Of a stretch of DNA of 49,328 bases, positions 35,991-44,359 are shown piece after piece. Source of the DNA: Methylobacterium sp. GXS13 (GTDB taxonomy: Bacteria > Pseudomonadota > Alphaproteobacteria > Rhizobiales > Beijerinckiaceae); NCBI RefSeq assembly GCF_001455965.1, contig NZ_LKKO01000044.1, forward strand, positions 1 through 49,328. Direction: 5' to 3'. The position numbers were made by a program, and so were the translations under genes. Below the pieces are notes generated by a model. It was not told where the DNA came from. It searched no databases and saw nothing but the letters and a program-made list of their open reading frames with translations. The first letter of the stretch is position 1, and the number at the start of each line of letters is the position of its first letter.

Positions 35991-36270
35991 CGCGGACTCC
36001 GATGCGGGTTCGGGGTTGCCTCGGTCTCAGGTCGGGCCACGGGAACCTCGATGCGTGGGGCGAAAGATCGCCTGAAACCGGCGACGGCCAAGATTGTCCC
36101 CCACTTGGTAGTGGAACGGTCGAGCGCAACCCCGTCATCCACGCAATCCCCGGCTGGTGTCGGCCCGACACATCGGCAGAGTCGTGGGCGCGCCTGCACC
36201 AAACCGTGGAACCTCCTCGGCATGCGGGCGCGTTCTCATCACGTCTGCCCCGGCCGCCAGGAAGGCACCG

Positions 36271-37107
36271 ATGCCCGCCACCATGCCCACCCGACCACGT
36301 GCCCTCGCGCTCGGCGTGATCCTGCCTTTGGCCTTCGTCGGCGGCGCCTCGGCCCAGCAGGGGGCATCGTCGCAGAGTTCCTGGGTCGATCCGCCGGCCC
36401 GTGCCTCTACCGCCGCGCCGGCCAAGGAGCCTATGAAGGCTGTGAGCCAGGAGCAGGCCAAGCCATCGACGGACGCGAGGGCCACGGTCCGGCAGGCGGC
36501 CAAGCCCGAGCCTGCGGACGATGCCCTGCCCAAGTCCACCTCGACCAAGGCCGCGGCTCCCCGGCGTGCGGCTGCCCTGGAGCGACCGCCCGTCCGCGAG
36601 ACCCTACGGCGGCAGGCACTCCATCCTCGGCGCCTCGCCGACACGCCGGCCGCCATGGTCCCCATGCCGGCCGCTGCCTCCTCCGAGCGCGCCGCCATTG
36701 CCCGGGCGCTCGCGGCGAATTACCTCGCCACCGTCTCCAGTTCGGGGGACACGATGGTGGGCGCCGCGCCACATTTCTATGGGACGCGGGTGCGCTTCTA
36801 CGGCCACCCCATCACCCTCGCCGGTCTGGTTGCCGAGAAGCGTAGCTTCGTCCAACGCTGGCCCGAGCGTCGCTACGAGCCTCGGGCGATCCGCACCGCC
36901 TGCGATGCCGAGACCTGCACGATCCGCACGATCGTCGATTTCCGCACGGCGAATCCCGGTCGCGGTGCGATCTCCACCGGGGCGGCCGAGCTGGTCCTCG
37001 AGGTAAGCTTCACGGGCTCGCGCCCGGTGATCGTCGCCGAGACCGGACGGGTCCTGCGCCGCAGCGTCCAGGCCGGCACCCTGGCTCCCTCGCCCGGCAA
37101 AGCGTAA
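36271..37107 (+). CDS. Exported hypothetical protein with an NTF2-like C-terminal domain
   Basis: From ATG 36271 (AGGAAGG 5 bases upstream) the protein is 278 residues. A signal peptide (ALALGVILPLAFVGGASAQ) is followed by a disordered Ala/Pro/Lys region to about 130. A conserved-looking domain follows (AIARALAANYLATVSSSGDTM, FYGTRVRFYGHPIT, KRSFVQRWPERRYEPR), similar in shape to NTF2-like envelope proteins of Hyphomicrobiales. The CDAETCTIR cysteines may form a disulfide. Function is unknown. The next gene starts 42 bases later on the same strand. Confidence 0.68.
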   Translation: MPATMPTRPRALALGVILPLAFVGGASAQQGASSQSSWVDPPARASTAAPAKEPMKAVSQEQAKPSTDARATVRQAAKPEPADDALPKSTSTKAAAPRRAAALERPPVRETLRRQALHPRRLADTPAAMVPMPAAASSERAAIARALAANYLATVSSSGDTMVGAAPHFYGTRVRFYGHPITLAGLVAEKRSFVQRWPERRYEPRAIRTACDAETCTIRTIVDFRTANPGRGAISTGAAELVLEVSFTGSRPVIVAETGRVLRRSVQAGTLAPSPGKA

Positions 37108-37149
37108 AGCGGCATCCGTGCGGCGCACGGCGATGCCGGGATCGGGTTT

Positions 37150-38418
37150 ATGACGTCTTCAACGATGGCGGCGGAACAGGAGGCGGGGCCGGCGCGTCCG
37201 GCTCTCGACGATCCGGAGCGTGCCGCCCTCCGCGAAGCGATCCGGACAGCGATCGCCCGGGCGCTCGCCAGCCCGGTCGCCGTGCGGACGCTCGAACTTA
37301 TGGCCGAGGCTGCGATCGTGCCCGGGGCCTACGGCTACCGGGTGCTCGACCGCCACGGCGTTCCGCGCCTGCGCCTGGGCACGTCCGACCCGATGACGAT
37401 CGCGGATTTCGTAGCGGAACTGAAGGCGCGGCACCCGGCCCTGTTTCTGCCGGCGGAGCCAGAGCCTGCGCCCGCCCCGGCCCTGGAGGAGGCCAAGGAT
37501 TCGCCGATCCTGACCAGCGCCTACGAGATGAAGGTCGCCACTGCCCGCTTCGTCGAGACACAATCCGAGCGGGCGCGTTCGCTCGCCGAGCGGTCCACCG
37601 AGCAGGGGCGGGCGCTGGCGCAGAACGCGGCTGGGCGCTTCGCCACCCTGCGGACGGGCTTGCAGACCCGGTTCGGCGGACCGACCGATGGAACTGCAGT
37701 GTCGGTGCGTAGCTCGGATCCGGCCGCTGCCTGGAACAAGGGACCAGGCCGGATCGGTGAATCGATCCGCGGCACCCTGTCCAGCTTGCGCGCGCGACTC
37801 GGCTTCGGCGTCGGAACTGGTGATGAGGGCGGCCGTCATCGGCGCTGGCTCGTCGGTGCAAGCACAGCCGCCCTGGTGGCGGTCGTTGCTGCTGGTCTGG
37901 TCCTAGCCGGGCGCGAGCCGGAATCCACGCGCCCTGCGGCTTCGCAGGCGACGTCGCCTCAGGCCGCCAATTCTCCGGCCAGCTCCCCGACGAACCCAGC
38001 GGTGGCTCCGCCAACTGCTTCACAGGCCGCGCCCCCCGACACGGTCACGCCCCCGCCTGAGACCGGCGGCGATCCGGAGCCCGACACGCCGCCGCCTGCG
38101 GCCAATGCCATCACCGGGCCGGCCCAAGTGATCGATACCGCGACCCTGAAGCTCGGCGGCAAGGTCGTGCATCTGTTCGGCGTCGAGTGGGTGCGGGGCG
38201 GCCAGGCCGACGAACTCGCCCGCTACCTCGCAGGCCGCCCTGTGACCTGTCAGCCGGCACCGGGCAGCGAGAACATGAACTGTCAGGTGAACGGCCGCGA
38301 CCTCTCCGAGGTCGTGCTGTTCAACGGCGGCGGCCGGGCCTCCCCGGAGGCAAGCCCTGAACTCGTCGCGGCCGAGGATCATGCCCGCAGCGAGCGACTC
38401 GGCGTCTGGAAGCGCTGA
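37150..38418 (+). CDS. Membrane hypothetical protein with a degenerate SNase-like domain
   Basis: This 422-residue protein has an N-terminal cytosolic part (about 20-100, including ALRLGTSDPMTIADFVAEL), a coiled-coil-like charged region, one transmembrane helix (about 234-255), a Pro/Ser/Ala linker (about 257-320) and a C-terminal domain starting GPAQVIDTATLKLGGKVVHLFGVEW and ending EDHARSERLGVWKR. The last domain follows the staphylococcal-nuclease fold, but the catalytic Arg and Glu positions read VHL and GVEW, so it is probably not a nuclease. It could bind a periplasmic ligand. It may be co-expressed with the gene before it. Confidence 0.68.
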   Translation: MTSSTMAAEQEAGPARPALDDPERAALREAIRTAIARALASPVAVRTLELMAEAAIVPGAYGYRVLDRHGVPRLRLGTSDPMTIADFVAELKARHPALFLPAEPEPAPAPALEEAKDSPILTSAYEMKVATARFVETQSERARSLAERSTEQGRALAQNAAGRFATLRTGLQTRFGGPTDGTAVSVRSSDPAAAWNKGPGRIGESIRGTLSSLRARLGFGVGTGDEGGRHRRWLVGASTAALVAVVAAGLVLAGREPESTRPAASQATSPQAANSPASSPTNPAVAPPTASQAAPPDTVTPPPETGGDPEPDTPPPAANAITGPAQVIDTATLKLGGKVVHLFGVEWVRGGQADELARYLAGRPVTCQPAPGSENMNCQVNGRDLSEVVLFNGGGRASPEASPELVAAEDHARSERLGVWKR

Positions 38419-38503
38419 GCGAAGTGCTTTCACGGGGTTCTGCCCCACTCCGAACGATCACCCAGCTTTTGAAACCGGTATGTCTTCGAGAGCGGGGAAG
38501 GCC

Positions 38504-39544
38504 ATGCGAGGCGAGATCTTCGGGCGAACCGCGGACGGGCAGATCGTCACGCGGCACATCCTGAGCCGGGGCAGTCTGCGCGTCCATGTCCTTGATTTCG
38601 GCGCGGTGATCGCGGCGATCGAGGTGCCCGATCGGGCCGGCTGCAGCGCCAACGTCGTCCTCGGACTCGATACCCTGAAGGGCTACGAGACCGTGAGCCC
38701 GAGCTTCGGCGCCCTGGTCGGCCGCTATGCCAATCGCATCGCGGGCGGGTGCTTCAGCCTCGACGGCCAGACCTACCGGCTGCCGGTGAACGAGGCCCCC
38801 AACACCCTGCATGGCGGCGACCGCAACTTCGGCAAGCGTCTGTGGCACGTGGAAGACGTTGACGGCTCGAGCCTCGCCCTGGCCCGCCGCTCGCCGGACG
38901 GGGAGGAGGGATTTCCCGGCAACCTCGACGTCCGCGTGCGCTACAGCCTGCCCGAGGACGGGCTGCTGCGCCTCGATTACGAGGCGGTGACCGAGCGGCC
39001 GACGATCCTGAACCTCACCAACCACAGTTACTTCAATCTGGCCGGGGAGGGGACCGGCAGCGTGCTCGACCACATGGTTCAGCTCAAGGCCGACGCGTTC
39101 ACCCCCACAGACGCGACGCAGGTCCCCACCGGCGAGATCCGACCGGTGGCCGGCACCCCGTTCGATTTCCGCGCCCCGCACGCGCTGGGCGAGCGCATCC
39201 GGGTCGGCGATCCGCAACTCGCCTTCGCAAAGGGCTACGACCACACCTTCGTGCTGCGCGGCCCCGCCGGGACCCTGCGCCCGGCCGCGACCTGCATCGA
39301 TCCGGGCAGCGGACGTCGGCTCGACGTGGCGACCACGCAGCCGGCATTGCAGCTCTACACCGGCAACAACCTGGACGGCACGCTGATCGGCCCCTCCGGC
39401 AGGATCTACCGCTCCGGCGACGGCGTCTGCTTCGAGACGCAAGGCTTTCCGGACGCTCCGAACCAGCCGGGCTTCCCCTCCGCGGTCCTGCGGCCGGGGG
39501 AGGTGTTCCGGGCGGTCACGACGTTCCGGTTCTCGGTGGCGTGA
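38504..39544 (+). CDS. Aldose 1-epimerase (galactose mutarotase)
   Basis: This 346-residue mutarotase interconverts alpha and beta anomers of hexoses. Active-site elements are GRYANRIAGG (Arg), NTLHGGDRNFGK (His), LTNHSYFNLAG (catalytic His) and CFETQGFPDAPNQ (catalytic Glu), all intact. ATG 38504 has GGGGAAGG just upstream; an ATG at 38480 is in frame but without a ribosome site. The last 29 bases overlap the stop of the convergent MFS gene. No other sugar gene is nearby. Confidence 0.9.
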   Translation: MRGEIFGRTADGQIVTRHILSRGSLRVHVLDFGAVIAAIEVPDRAGCSANVVLGLDTLKGYETVSPSFGALVGRYANRIAGGCFSLDGQTYRLPVNEAPNTLHGGDRNFGKRLWHVEDVDGSSLALARRSPDGEEGFPGNLDVRVRYSLPEDGLLRLDYEAVTERPTILNLTNHSYFNLAGEGTGSVLDHMVQLKADAFTPTDATQVPTGEIRPVAGTPFDFRAPHALGERIRVGDPQLAFAKGYDHTFVLRGPAGTLRPAATCIDPGSGRRLDVATTQPALQLYTGNNLDGTLIGPSGRIYRSGDGVCFETQGFPDAPNQPGFPSAVLRPGEVFRAVTTFRFSVA

Positions 39545-40976
39545 GGTGCGCGGATCGCGAAGGATTGGCACCCTCGGGCGGTGGGCGCCCTACGGACCGC
39601 CACCAGGTCAGCGCCGCGGCCAGGGACACGGCCACGATGAGCCAGAGTGCGACCGGTAGGGCACGGTCGAACCGGGCGGTCGCCGCCAGTACCGCGCCGA
39701 AGATGGCGACCCCCAGCGCCGCACCCGTCTGACGGGCCGCATGGAGGGCCGCGGACGCGATGCCGGTATGGTGCGACGCGACGGCACCCAGGGCCGGCGC
39801 CGTCGCGGCCGGCGAGATGAAGCCGGAGGCGAGCCCGATCGCCAGCAGCGGAGGAACCGTCAGCCAGGACGACGGGCCCCCAGTCGGCAGGAGGCCGAGG
39901 GCACCGATCGCGTACAGGCCGAAGGCGACGGAGAGGGGCCGCTGGGTTCCATAGATCCGCGCGACACGGTCGGCGACGAAGCTCCCGCAGGCGACCATGG
40001 CGGTGACGGGCAGGAGCGCCAAGCCGGTCTGAATCGCTGAAAGGCCCTGATGCCGTTGATGATACAGGCTGATGAGGAACAGGAATCCGTAGAAGACGAA
40101 GGCCGATGCCAGAGACACCGAGACCGATCCGGCGAAGACCCGGTCTTTGAACAGCGACAGCGGTAGCATGGGATGCGCGGCGCGCGCCTCGATCCGGAGA
40201 AACAGCGCCCCGGCGGCGAGCGCGAGGGCGAGTCCCGCCAGCATCGGAACCGAGAACCATCCGAGGCCGTCACCCTCGATGAGAACGCCGATGAGCGTGC
40301 CGATGGCCACGAACGCCGTCATCTGGCCGGCGAGGTCGAACGGCCGGGTCGGCCGCGGTCCGGGCTCGGACGCCAGGCGTCCCGTCATGGCGAGGCCGAG
40401 CAGCCCGATGGGCAGGTTGACGAAGAAGATGCTTCGCCAGTTGAAGGCATGGATCAGGATCCCGCCGATCAGGGGACCGGTCGCCATGGCGAGCCCGCCG
40501 CAGCCGATCCACAGCCCGATGGCGCGCGCACGCCGTTCGGGATCGGGGAAGGCTTGGTTGATCAGCTTCAGCGAGCACGGGACCAGCAAGGCGGCTCCGA
40601 TTCCTTGCAGCGCACGGGCCGCCATCAGGCCCGGGAGGCCGGGGGCGGCTCCGCACAGGGTCGAGGCGAGGGTGAAGACCGCCAGGCCGGCACAGTAAAC
40701 GTTGCGCGCGCCCCAGCGATCACCCAGTGCACCGCCGGTGAGGAGCAGACTCGCGAAGGCGAGGGTGTAGGCGTTCACCACCCATTGCAGGCCGGCCACG
40801 TCCGTCGCCATCGACGCGGTGATGCCGCCCAGGGCGACGTTGACGATCGAGGTATCGAGCAGGACGACGACATAACTCACGCTGGTCGCCGCCATGACGA
40901 GCGTCGCATCGTGGGAGGCGCCGTTTCGCCGATCTGCCCGGCGCGGCCGGGCCGCGCGTCCTCTCGGGGCCGTCAC
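39516..40976 (-). CDS. MFS drug-efflux transporter (DHA2, EmrB/QacA type)
   Basis: This roughly 486-residue transporter has 14 predicted helices. Motif C-like and family segments include VVVLLDTSIVNVALGGI in helix 1, GGALGDRWGARNVY (motif A), ARALQGIGAALLVPCSL, and GGLAMATGPLIGGILIHAFNWRSIFFVNLPIG. It would export drugs or other small hydrophobic compounds by proton antiport. GTG 40976, two bases after the stop of the SnoaL-like gene, is taken as the start; ATG 40895 is the first ATG. The gene is controlled together with the upstream gene, and a divergent ArsR-type regulator stands beside them. Confidence 0.85.
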   Translation of the reverse strand: MTAPRGRAARPRRADRRNGASHDATLVMAATSVSYVVVLLDTSIVNVALGGITASMATDVAGLQWVVNAYTLAFASLLLTGGALGDRWGARNVYCAGLAVFTLASTLCGAAPGLPGLMAARALQGIGAALLVPCSLKLINQAFPDPERRARAIGLWIGCGGLAMATGPLIGGILIHAFNWRSIFFVNLPIGLLGLAMTGRLASEPGPRPTRPFDLAGQMTAFVAIGTLIGVLIEGDGLGWFSVPMLAGLALALAAGALFLRIEARAAHPMLPLSLFKDRVFAGSVSVSLASAFVFYGFLFLISLYHQRHQGLSAIQTGLALLPVTAMVACGSFVADRVARIYGTQRPLSVAFGLYAIGALGLLPTGGPSSWLTVPPLLAIGLASGFISPAATAPALGAVASHHTGIASAALHAARQTGAALGVAIFGAVLAATARFDRALPVALWLIVAVSLAAALTWWRSVGRPPPEGANPSRSAHLTPPRTGTS

Positions 40977-40978
40977 GG

Positions 40979-41410
40979 TCACGACCGTGACGCGTCGAGG
41001 ATCGGGGCCAGCGCCCGGAAGCCGACCCAGCCCCAGTAGACCCGGTGGTGGGCGATCCGCCCGGCCGCTAGGTCCATCACCTCGACCAGATCGACCTGGT
41101 CGCCCTCGGGCGTGGCGCGCGGATACTCCCAGGTGAGCCGGCGGCCGTCGGAGAAGAAAGTGCCGGTGCGGTACCAGCGGCCGAGCGCGCTGCCGGGCTT
41201 GCGTAGCGACGCGTCGAAGAAACGCCGTATCGCGGGTCTGCCGGTCAGGATTCCGGACGCGTCGATCCCCTCTTCGGCCAAGACCAGCGGGCTCTCCAGG
41301 ATGGCGTCCTCGGCATAGAGCGCCATCAGGCCGTCGATGTCGCGGGCGAGCACCGTCTCGTGCCAGCGCTCGTAGATGCGGCGGATGTCGGCCTTCGGCG
41401 TTTCGGTCAT
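40979..41410 (-). CDS. SnoaL-like/NTF2-fold protein
   Basis: This 143-residue protein has the NTF2-like pattern: RIYERWHETVLARDIDGLMALYAEDAILESPL, GRPAIRRFFDAS and a C-terminal IAHHRVYWGWVGFRAL. Such proteins include polyketide cyclases and small-molecule isomerases as well as binding proteins. It is the first gene of a two-gene unit with the efflux pump, suggesting that it modifies or senses the same compound. The start is ATG 41410. Confidence 0.82.
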   Translation of the reverse strand: MTETPKADIRRIYERWHETVLARDIDGLMALYAEDAILESPLVLAEEGIDASGILTGRPAIRRFFDASLRKPGSALGRWYRTGTFFSDGRRLTWEYPRATPEGDQVDLVEVMDLAAGRIAHHRVYWGWVGFRALAPILDASRS

Positions 41411-41459
41411 GGCAAGCTCTCGGAAGCGATGACCGGAACCCTAAAGGCGGCTTGAGGCC

Positions 41460-41487
41460 GGATGCTTCGATGCGTGTCGAGGCATCC
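41460..41487. promoter_or_regulatory. Candidate operator between divergent efflux and regulator genes
   Basis: GGATGCTTCGA and TCGAGGCATCC are inverted with one mismatch around a 6-base spacer. The site lies midway between the divergent starts 41410 and 41534, the natural place for the ArsR-type regulator to bind. Confidence 0.55.
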
Positions 41488-41533
41488 GCACCGCGTCGGT
41501 GGCATGATGGGCCGGCTGGCCTGGAGACCGACC

Positions 41534-42226
41534 ATGAATCCGCAACCGAGCCTCGCCACGGCGGCATTCCTGATCGCGGACCCGGCGCGGTCCCTGATGC
41601 TGATGCATCTGCTCGACGGAAAGGCGCGGCCCGCCGGCGAATTAGCCTTTGCGGCCGGCGTCACCGCGCAGACGGCGAGTTCGCATCTCGGCAAGCTGCT
41701 CGCGGGCGGCCTCCTGGCGGTCGAGACCGAGGGGCGCCACCGCTATTATCGCCTAGCCGGCCCCCAGGTCGCCCTGGCGCTGGAGACGCTCGCGGCGATC
41801 GGGCCGGCAGCGCCCGTCCGGTCGAAGCCCCTGGGCCGGGAGGCGCGGGAGCTGCGGTTCGCGCGCTGCTGCTACGATCACCTGGCCGGCCGCCTGGGCG
41901 TCGCCGTCACCGGTGCCCTGCAGGCGCGCGGCTACCTCCTGCCGGTGGAGGGTAAGCGCTTCGCGGTGCCGCCGGCCGGCGTGGCGTGGTTCGCCGGCCT
42001 CGGCCTGGAGGTCGATCGGCTGAAGCCGGGCCGGCACGGCCTGGCCCGGCAATGCCTCGACTGGACCGAGCGGGAGCACCATCTCGCCGGCCCGCTGGGC
42101 GTCCAGCTGATGAGCCTGTTCTGCGCGAAAGGCTGGCTGCGCCGCTCCGAGACGACCCGCGCCGTGCAGGTCACGCCGCCGGGCTGGATCGGCCTGAAAC
42201 AGGAACTCGGCTTCGATCCGGTCTGA
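41534..42226 (+). CDS. ArsR-type winged-helix transcriptional regulator
   Basis: From ATG 41534 the protein is 230 residues. The N-terminal winged helix (about 1-90) shows ATAAFLIADPARSLMLMHLL, PAGELAFAAGVTAQTASSHLGKLLAGGLLAVETEGRHRYYRL. The C-terminal domain (LRFARCCYDHLAGRLGVAVTGALQARGYL, and CLDWTEREHHLAGPLG) is typical of a subgroup with conserved Cys/His in RCCYDHLAG and EREHHLAG, possibly a metal- or ligand-sensing site. It is divergent to the SnoaL/MFS unit, which it probably represses. Confidence 0.85.
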   Translation: MNPQPSLATAAFLIADPARSLMLMHLLDGKARPAGELAFAAGVTAQTASSHLGKLLAGGLLAVETEGRHRYYRLAGPQVALALETLAAIGPAAPVRSKPLGREARELRFARCCYDHLAGRLGVAVTGALQARGYLLPVEGKRFAVPPAGVAWFAGLGLEVDRLKPGRHGLARQCLDWTEREHHLAGPLGVQLMSLFCAKGWLRRSETTRAVQVTPPGWIGLKQELGFDPV

Positions 42227-42238
42227 GGCGCGCCCGGC

Positions 42239-42715
42239 TCAGGCCGCGAGAACCAGATCCTCCCCGTCCGCCTGCGGCACCGGCACGGCGACCATGGGGG
42301 CGGAGGGTTTGGGGCGCCAGGTCTCGCCGAGGGCCAGGAGTGCGGCCTTCACCGCGTCGAGCTGCGAGGGCTCGCCCTCGGCCATGCCCTCGGCGGCGGC
42401 CACCTCCTTCAGGTACTCGTCCCAGGCCCACCGGCGAAGGAGTTCGCGCTTCCCTTCGCGCCGCAGCCGGGGGTGGTCCAGCACGGCGGACGGCGTGACG
42501 AAGACCGCCGCCGGATTGACCAGCGCCCGCTCCAGCTCCGGCCCGTCCGGGAAACGCGGCGGCGCGGCCGGCGCCCGTTTCCGGCCGAGCACGACACGGA
42601 GCGGCGCCCGTTCGAGTCGGCGCCGGTCTCCCGGCCGGGTCGTGCAGGGCGCGTTCCCGCGGTCCGCTTCGGCGGGGGACTTTTTGTGTCCGGGTCCGAT
42701 CGCATGATGCTGCAT
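42239..42715 (-). CDS. Heat-shock-cluster protein with VF-VL-KR-WA module (copy 2)
   Basis: From ATG 42715 with AAGGAGG 5 bases before it, the protein is 158 residues. After a basic N-terminal part, the stretch PAAVFVTPSAVLDHPRLRRE continues with GKRELLRRWAWDEYLKEVA and later LDAVKAALLAL. The same order occurs in the product of 43160-43579, so the two are paralogous modules of about 60 residues. Function is unknown; no enzyme motif was seen. It is the last gene of a minus-strand cluster headed by two Hsp20 genes. Confidence 0.7.
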   Translation of the reverse strand: MQHHAIGPGHKKSPAEADRGNAPCTTRPGDRRRLERAPLRVVLGRKRAPAAPPRFPDGPELERALVNPAAVFVTPSAVLDHPRLRREGKRELLRRWAWDEYLKEVAAAEGMAEGEPSQLDAVKAALLALGETWRPKPSAPMVAVPVPQADGEDLVLAA

Positions 42716-42730
42716 GGTTGCCTCCTTGTA

Positions 42731-42763
42731 GCCCGGCGCGACGGCGTGGTCGTCGCGCCGGGC
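42731..42763 (-). terminator. Strong intercistronic hairpin
   Basis: A perfect 13-bp stem (GCCCGGCGCGACG/CGTCGCGCCGGGC) with a 7-base loop lies between the membrane-protein gene and the last gene of the cluster. It has no U-tract and could be a processing or stabilising stem as well as a partial terminator. Confidence 0.55.
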
Positions 42764-42789
42764 GGCACGATGGCGGGGATGCGCCGCGC

Positions 42790-43143
42790 TCAGGCCGACA
42801 GCAGCCCGAGGCGCGCGGCGGATTGGACGCCGAAGCTCGCCGCGAAGGCGAGGAGGGCGGCGTCCCAGGCGGTGAGGTGCGTGGCGCTGGCCGGCGGCCC
42901 GGCCAGGGTGATCGCGGCGCCGAGCCAGACGAAGCCCGACAGGCTCAGCAATCCCGCCAGCACCCAGGGCATGGCCGGTGCCGGGCTGAAGGCCGCCAGG
43001 GCGAGGCAGAGGGTGGTCGTCGCGATCCAGCCGGTGAGGGGGGACCACGTCGCCCGCTCCGCCGCCCCGGCCGGCGTCCCGGTTCGGCTGCGCCGGAGCC
43101 GGCTCGTCCAGCGAGAGCGGTCCTGCAGGTCGAAGGTCGTCAT
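42790..43143 (-). CDS. Small membrane protein of the heat-shock cluster
   Basis: This 117-residue protein starts at ATG 43143 (GGAGG 6 bases upstream). A basic N-terminus (RSRWTSRLRRSRTG) precedes three hydrophobic segments at about 38-58, 61-80 and 90-110 (LTGWIATTTLCLALAAF, WVLAGLLSLSGFVWLGAAITLA, AALLAFAASFGVQSAARLGLL). It is an inner-membrane protein without a recognised family. The gene follows the upstream gene by 16 bases, so the two are co-transcribed. Confidence 0.7.
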   Translation of the reverse strand: MTTFDLQDRSRWTSRLRRSRTGTPAGAAERATWSPLTGWIATTTLCLALAAFSPAPAMPWVLAGLLSLSGFVWLGAAITLAGPPASATHLTAWDAALLAFAASFGVQSAARLGLLSA

Positions 43144-43159
43144 CGATCGCCTCCGGGCC

Positions 43160-43579
43160 TCAGTTCTGGACGGCGTCCCGCGCGACCGCGCCGCGCCGCA
43201 AGCGGCGGCCGAGCACCACCGGGCTCCGCGGCTTGCGCGGCGCCGCGGTCCCGCCGGGGACGGGCGTGCCGTCCAGGGCCTGGAGCGCTTCCAGGATCGC
43301 GTCGAGCGGCACCGGCTCGGCCCGGCAGCCCGGCAGGCAGCGCAAAGTCGGGCAGGACTCCACGGCGCGGGCATCGGAGGCCCAGGAGGCCAGGATCGCC
43401 CGCTTCTCGGCCCGCGACAGGCCGGGATAGGACAGGACCTCCCGGGGATGCCGGAACACGTCGCCCGGCGCCACGAAGGCCTCGAACGGGTCGACCGCCG
43501 CCGCCCTTAAGGTGGCCGCGGCCATCGGGCCGAGGCGCTCGATAGGGGTGTCGATCGGGGTGGTTTCGATGGGATGCAT
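43160..43579 (-). CDS. Heat-shock-cluster protein with VF-VL-KR-WA module (copy 1)
   Basis: This 139-residue protein starts at ATG 43579 with AGGAGGG 5 bases upstream. The core PGDVFRHPREVLSYPGLSRA continues with EKRAILASWASDARAVES and LDAILEALQAL, the same pattern as copy 2 (P-x-x-VF-x-x-P-x-x-VL-x-x-P-x-L ... KR-x-x-L-x-x-WA-x-D). A pair of cysteines (CPTLRCLPGC) is unique to this copy. The conserved WA-x-D helix might bind a partner protein or client. The function is not known. Confidence 0.72.
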   Translation of the reverse strand: MHPIETTPIDTPIERLGPMAAATLRAAAVDPFEAFVAPGDVFRHPREVLSYPGLSRAEKRAILASWASDARAVESCPTLRCLPGCRAEPVPLDAILEALQALDGTPVPGGTAAPRKPRSPVVLGRRLRRGAVARDAVQN

Positions 43580-43686
43580 GCGACCCTCCTGTGCGTCAGC
43601 AGAGGCTGGGGCGGCCGGCAGGTCCGCGCTCGGTCGTCCTGCCGGTCCAGGCCGGCCGCCGCCTCAGATGTTCGGGCGAACCCGCC

Positions 43687-44208
43687 TCAATGGGCCGTCG
43701 TCTGGGTGCCGCCGCCGTTGATGGCGATGCGGCGCCCACGGTCCGGCGCCTTGGCCGAGCGCGGCAGCGTCACGGTGAGCACGCCGTTCCGGAACGTGGC
43801 CTCGGCCTTGTCCTCCTCGACCGGGACGGGCAGGGCGATGACCCGCTCGAAGCGGCCGTAGCTCCGCTCCGAGTAGCCGCGCGCCCTGTCGGCGGTCTCG
43901 GCACGCTTCTCGCCCCGCAGGGTCAGCACGCCGCCCTCGATCAGGAGCTCGACGTCGGTCTCGTCGAGACCGGGCAGCTCGGCCGAGAGCCGCAGCCCGC
44001 CATCCGCCTCGACCAGCTCGACGGTGGGCCAGGTGAGGCCCCGGCCGGCCAGGCTCGGAACCGCGCCGAACCCGGTGAACACGTCGTCGAACAGGCGGTT
44101 CACCTCGCGGTGGAGCGTCAGGAAGGGATGGGCCGCCTGGGACGACAGGGCGGTCGGCGCCGGGGTGCCGGCGTTGCGGGTCCACGGAATCAGATCTCTC
44201 ACGCTCAT
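43687..44208 (-). CDS. Small heat-shock protein Hsp20 (class C-type)
   Basis: This 173-residue chaperone begins MSVRDLIPWTRN and has a long N-terminal arm, then the alpha-crystallin domain from WPTVELVEADGGLRLSAELPGLDETDVEL through GVLTLRGEKRAE to YGRFERVIALPVPVEEDKAEATFRNGVLTVTLPRS. The C-terminal IxI-like motif is RRIAI. It holds unfolding proteins in an ATP-independent way. It is preceded by CGGAGG and follows the other Hsp20 gene by 151 bases. Confidence 0.93.
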   Translation of the reverse strand: MSVRDLIPWTRNAGTPAPTALSSQAAHPFLTLHREVNRLFDDVFTGFGAVPSLAGRGLTWPTVELVEADGGLRLSAELPGLDETDVELLIEGGVLTLRGEKRAETADRARGYSERSYGRFERVIALPVPVEEDKAEATFRNGVLTVTLPRSAKAPDRGRRIAINGGGTQTTAH

Positions 44209-44359
44209 GGGGACCTCCGTCAGGTTGGCGTCATGGGCATCTCACGCGATCGGCCGTCGGCGGCCCGCGGGCCTGCGGGCCCCCGAGGGATGTCGTTTCG
44301 TCCAACGGGGAGCCCGGGCGGTCCGCGGATCGGGCGGCCCGGGCTCGGACCGGCCGCGA

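Noticed and set aside
39516..41567. A 683-residue transporter with a long N-terminal domain
   Set aside because: The extra N-terminus is the SnoaL-like gene in another frame; the transporter starts at GTG 40976.
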